Source: Clostridia bacterium (GTDB lineage Bacteria; Bacillota; Sulfobacillia; SLMV01). Taken from it: 6,549 bases of DNA. Positions 6,051 to 6,549 of the stretch are shown here, piece after piece. The number at the start of each line of letters is the position of its first letter. Positions within the stretch are counted from its first letter, which is position 1. The notes under the pieces were generated by a model, which was not told where the DNA came from, ran no database searches, and saw only the letters and a list, made by a program, of their open reading frames with translations. The stretch covers positions 1-6,549 of the forward strand of contig SLGS01000013.1 in NCBI GenBank assembly GCA_007136565.1. Reading direction: 5' to 3'. The translations under genes and the position numbers were made by a program.

Positions 6051-6549
6051 TCAGCGCTTCAGGACGCGTCCTCCGCGTTCTTTCGTCAGCTGGCCGTCCG
6101 CGATGGTGCGCACGCCGTTTACGAACAGGTGATTCACGCCCTCGGCGTAGCGGCGGGGCTCGCTGTAGGTCGTTTGATCCTCGTACTCATCGGAGTTCCA
6201 TATCGCGATGTCCGCCAGGTATCCCTCCGCGAGGAGACCGCGATCCTTCAGGCCGAACACCTCGGCTGGAAGGCTGCTGACCCGACGTACGGACTCCTCC
6301 AACCCCAATAACGGCAGGCCGAAACGCTGGAAGAATCTCACCATGCCCCCGTAGGTGTTCGGGTGTGGTCGCATGTAGGGCGGTCGATGGACTTCGTAGC
6401 TGTCGTCCACCGAGAAGGTGTCCAGGGCGACCATGGTCTTCGGGTGCTTGAAGAACACTTCGTGGGCGACCTCAGAGCCCGGCGTCGGCTCAGAGTGCGT
6501 CAGAGGGTCTTCCACGAGAAGATCGAATAGGGTTTCCAGCGGATCCGAC
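6051..6549 (-). CDS. Amidohydrolase, N-acyl-D-amino-acid deacylase (D-aminoacylase) family, C-terminal part
   Basis: The frame is open from the right edge (first full codon at 6548) to a TGA at 6051, giving the last 165 residues; the N-terminal part with the first metal-binding histidines is outside. Family members are zinc enzymes of the amidohydrolase fold that cut N-acyl-D-amino acids or related N-acyl, dipeptide or cyclic-imide compounds. Supporting marks, numbered from the first residue seen, are PLETLFDLLVED (3-14), MVALDTF with Asp43 where the family has its SDG aspartate (39-45), HPNTYGG-x-VRFFQRFGL (62-78), LEESVRRVSSLPAEVFGL (83-100), DRGLLAEGYLADIAIWN (102-118), and the closing strand YAEGVNHLFVNG-VRTIADG-x-L (134-154). 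The last three blocks are typical C-terminal beta-sandwich features of this family. The metal-site region departs from the usual SDG and HPR wording, so D-aminoacylase activity itself is uncertain. It converges on the D-aminotransferase gene. Confidence 0.85.
   Translation of the reverse strand, partial: SDPLETLFDLLVEDPLTHSEPTPGSEVAHEVFFKHPKTMVALDTFSVDDSYEVHRPPYMRPHPNTYGGMVRFFQRFGLPLLGLEESVRRVSSLPAEVFGLKDRGLLAEGYLADIAIWNSDEYEDQTTYSEPRRYAEGVNHLFVNGVRTIADGQLTKERGGRVLKR

Noticed and set aside
1..6549. Mobile elements, tRNA, rRNA, CRISPR arrays, toxin-antitoxin or defence genes
   Set aside because: No transposase or integrase motifs, terminal repeats, regularly spaced repeats or RNA gene signatures were seen; the window is almost entirely explained by six ordinary genes.

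Overview
The window is about 6.5 kb of GC-rich, densely coding DNA, probably chromosomal, from a prokaryote. I favour a bacterium, perhaps a protein- or peptide-using anaerobe. The reasons are strong Shine-Dalgarno sites before most genes, frequent GTG/TTG starts, and a sigma70-like -35/-10 pair ahead of the MarR gene. The CopA-type ATPase has wording that I also associate with archaeal copper ATPases, so an archaeal host is not excluded. I cannot assign a phylum from the sequence alone.

Layout, left to right. (1) 1-459, minus: the N-terminal 153 residues of an M42-family metallo-aminopeptidase whose gene runs off the left edge. (2) 460-601: a divergent promoter region with an inverted repeat, a good promoter and a small AT-rich palindrome. 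(3) 602-1051, plus: a MarR-family regulator starting at TTG. (4) 1053-2468, plus: a MATE-family efflux pump, one base after the MarR stop codon, so the two form a clear regulator-pump operon. (5) 2453-2518: two GC-rich hairpins at the convergent junction. (6) 2484-4961, minus: a complete P1B-type copper-exporting ATPase with two heavy-metal-binding domains. (7) 4962-5115: a divergent spacer with short palindromes. (8) 5116-5973, plus: a class IV PLP aminotransferase with D-amino-acid aminotransferase signatures. (9) 6018-6043: a perfect palindromic hairpin between convergent genes. (10) 6051-6549, minus: the C-terminal 165 residues of an amidohydrolase of the N-acyl-D-amino-acid deacylase family, running off the right edge.

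How the genes may work together. The MarR-MATE pair is a classic arrangement for drug or toxic-compound efflux with ligand-controlled autoregulation. CopA exports Cu(I); no dedicated copper regulator or chaperone is visible beside it. The aminotransferase and the deacylase could act in sequence: free D-amino acids released from N-acyl forms, then transaminated to 2-oxo acids. With the M42 peptidase this hints at amino-acid or peptide scavenging, but the genes are on separate transcription units.

I see no mobile element, tRNA, rRNA, CRISPR array or obviously new system. The most unusual items are the U-less hairpins at both convergent junctions, the inverted repeat at the MarR/M42 divergent promoter, and a diverged metal/substrate region in the deacylase.
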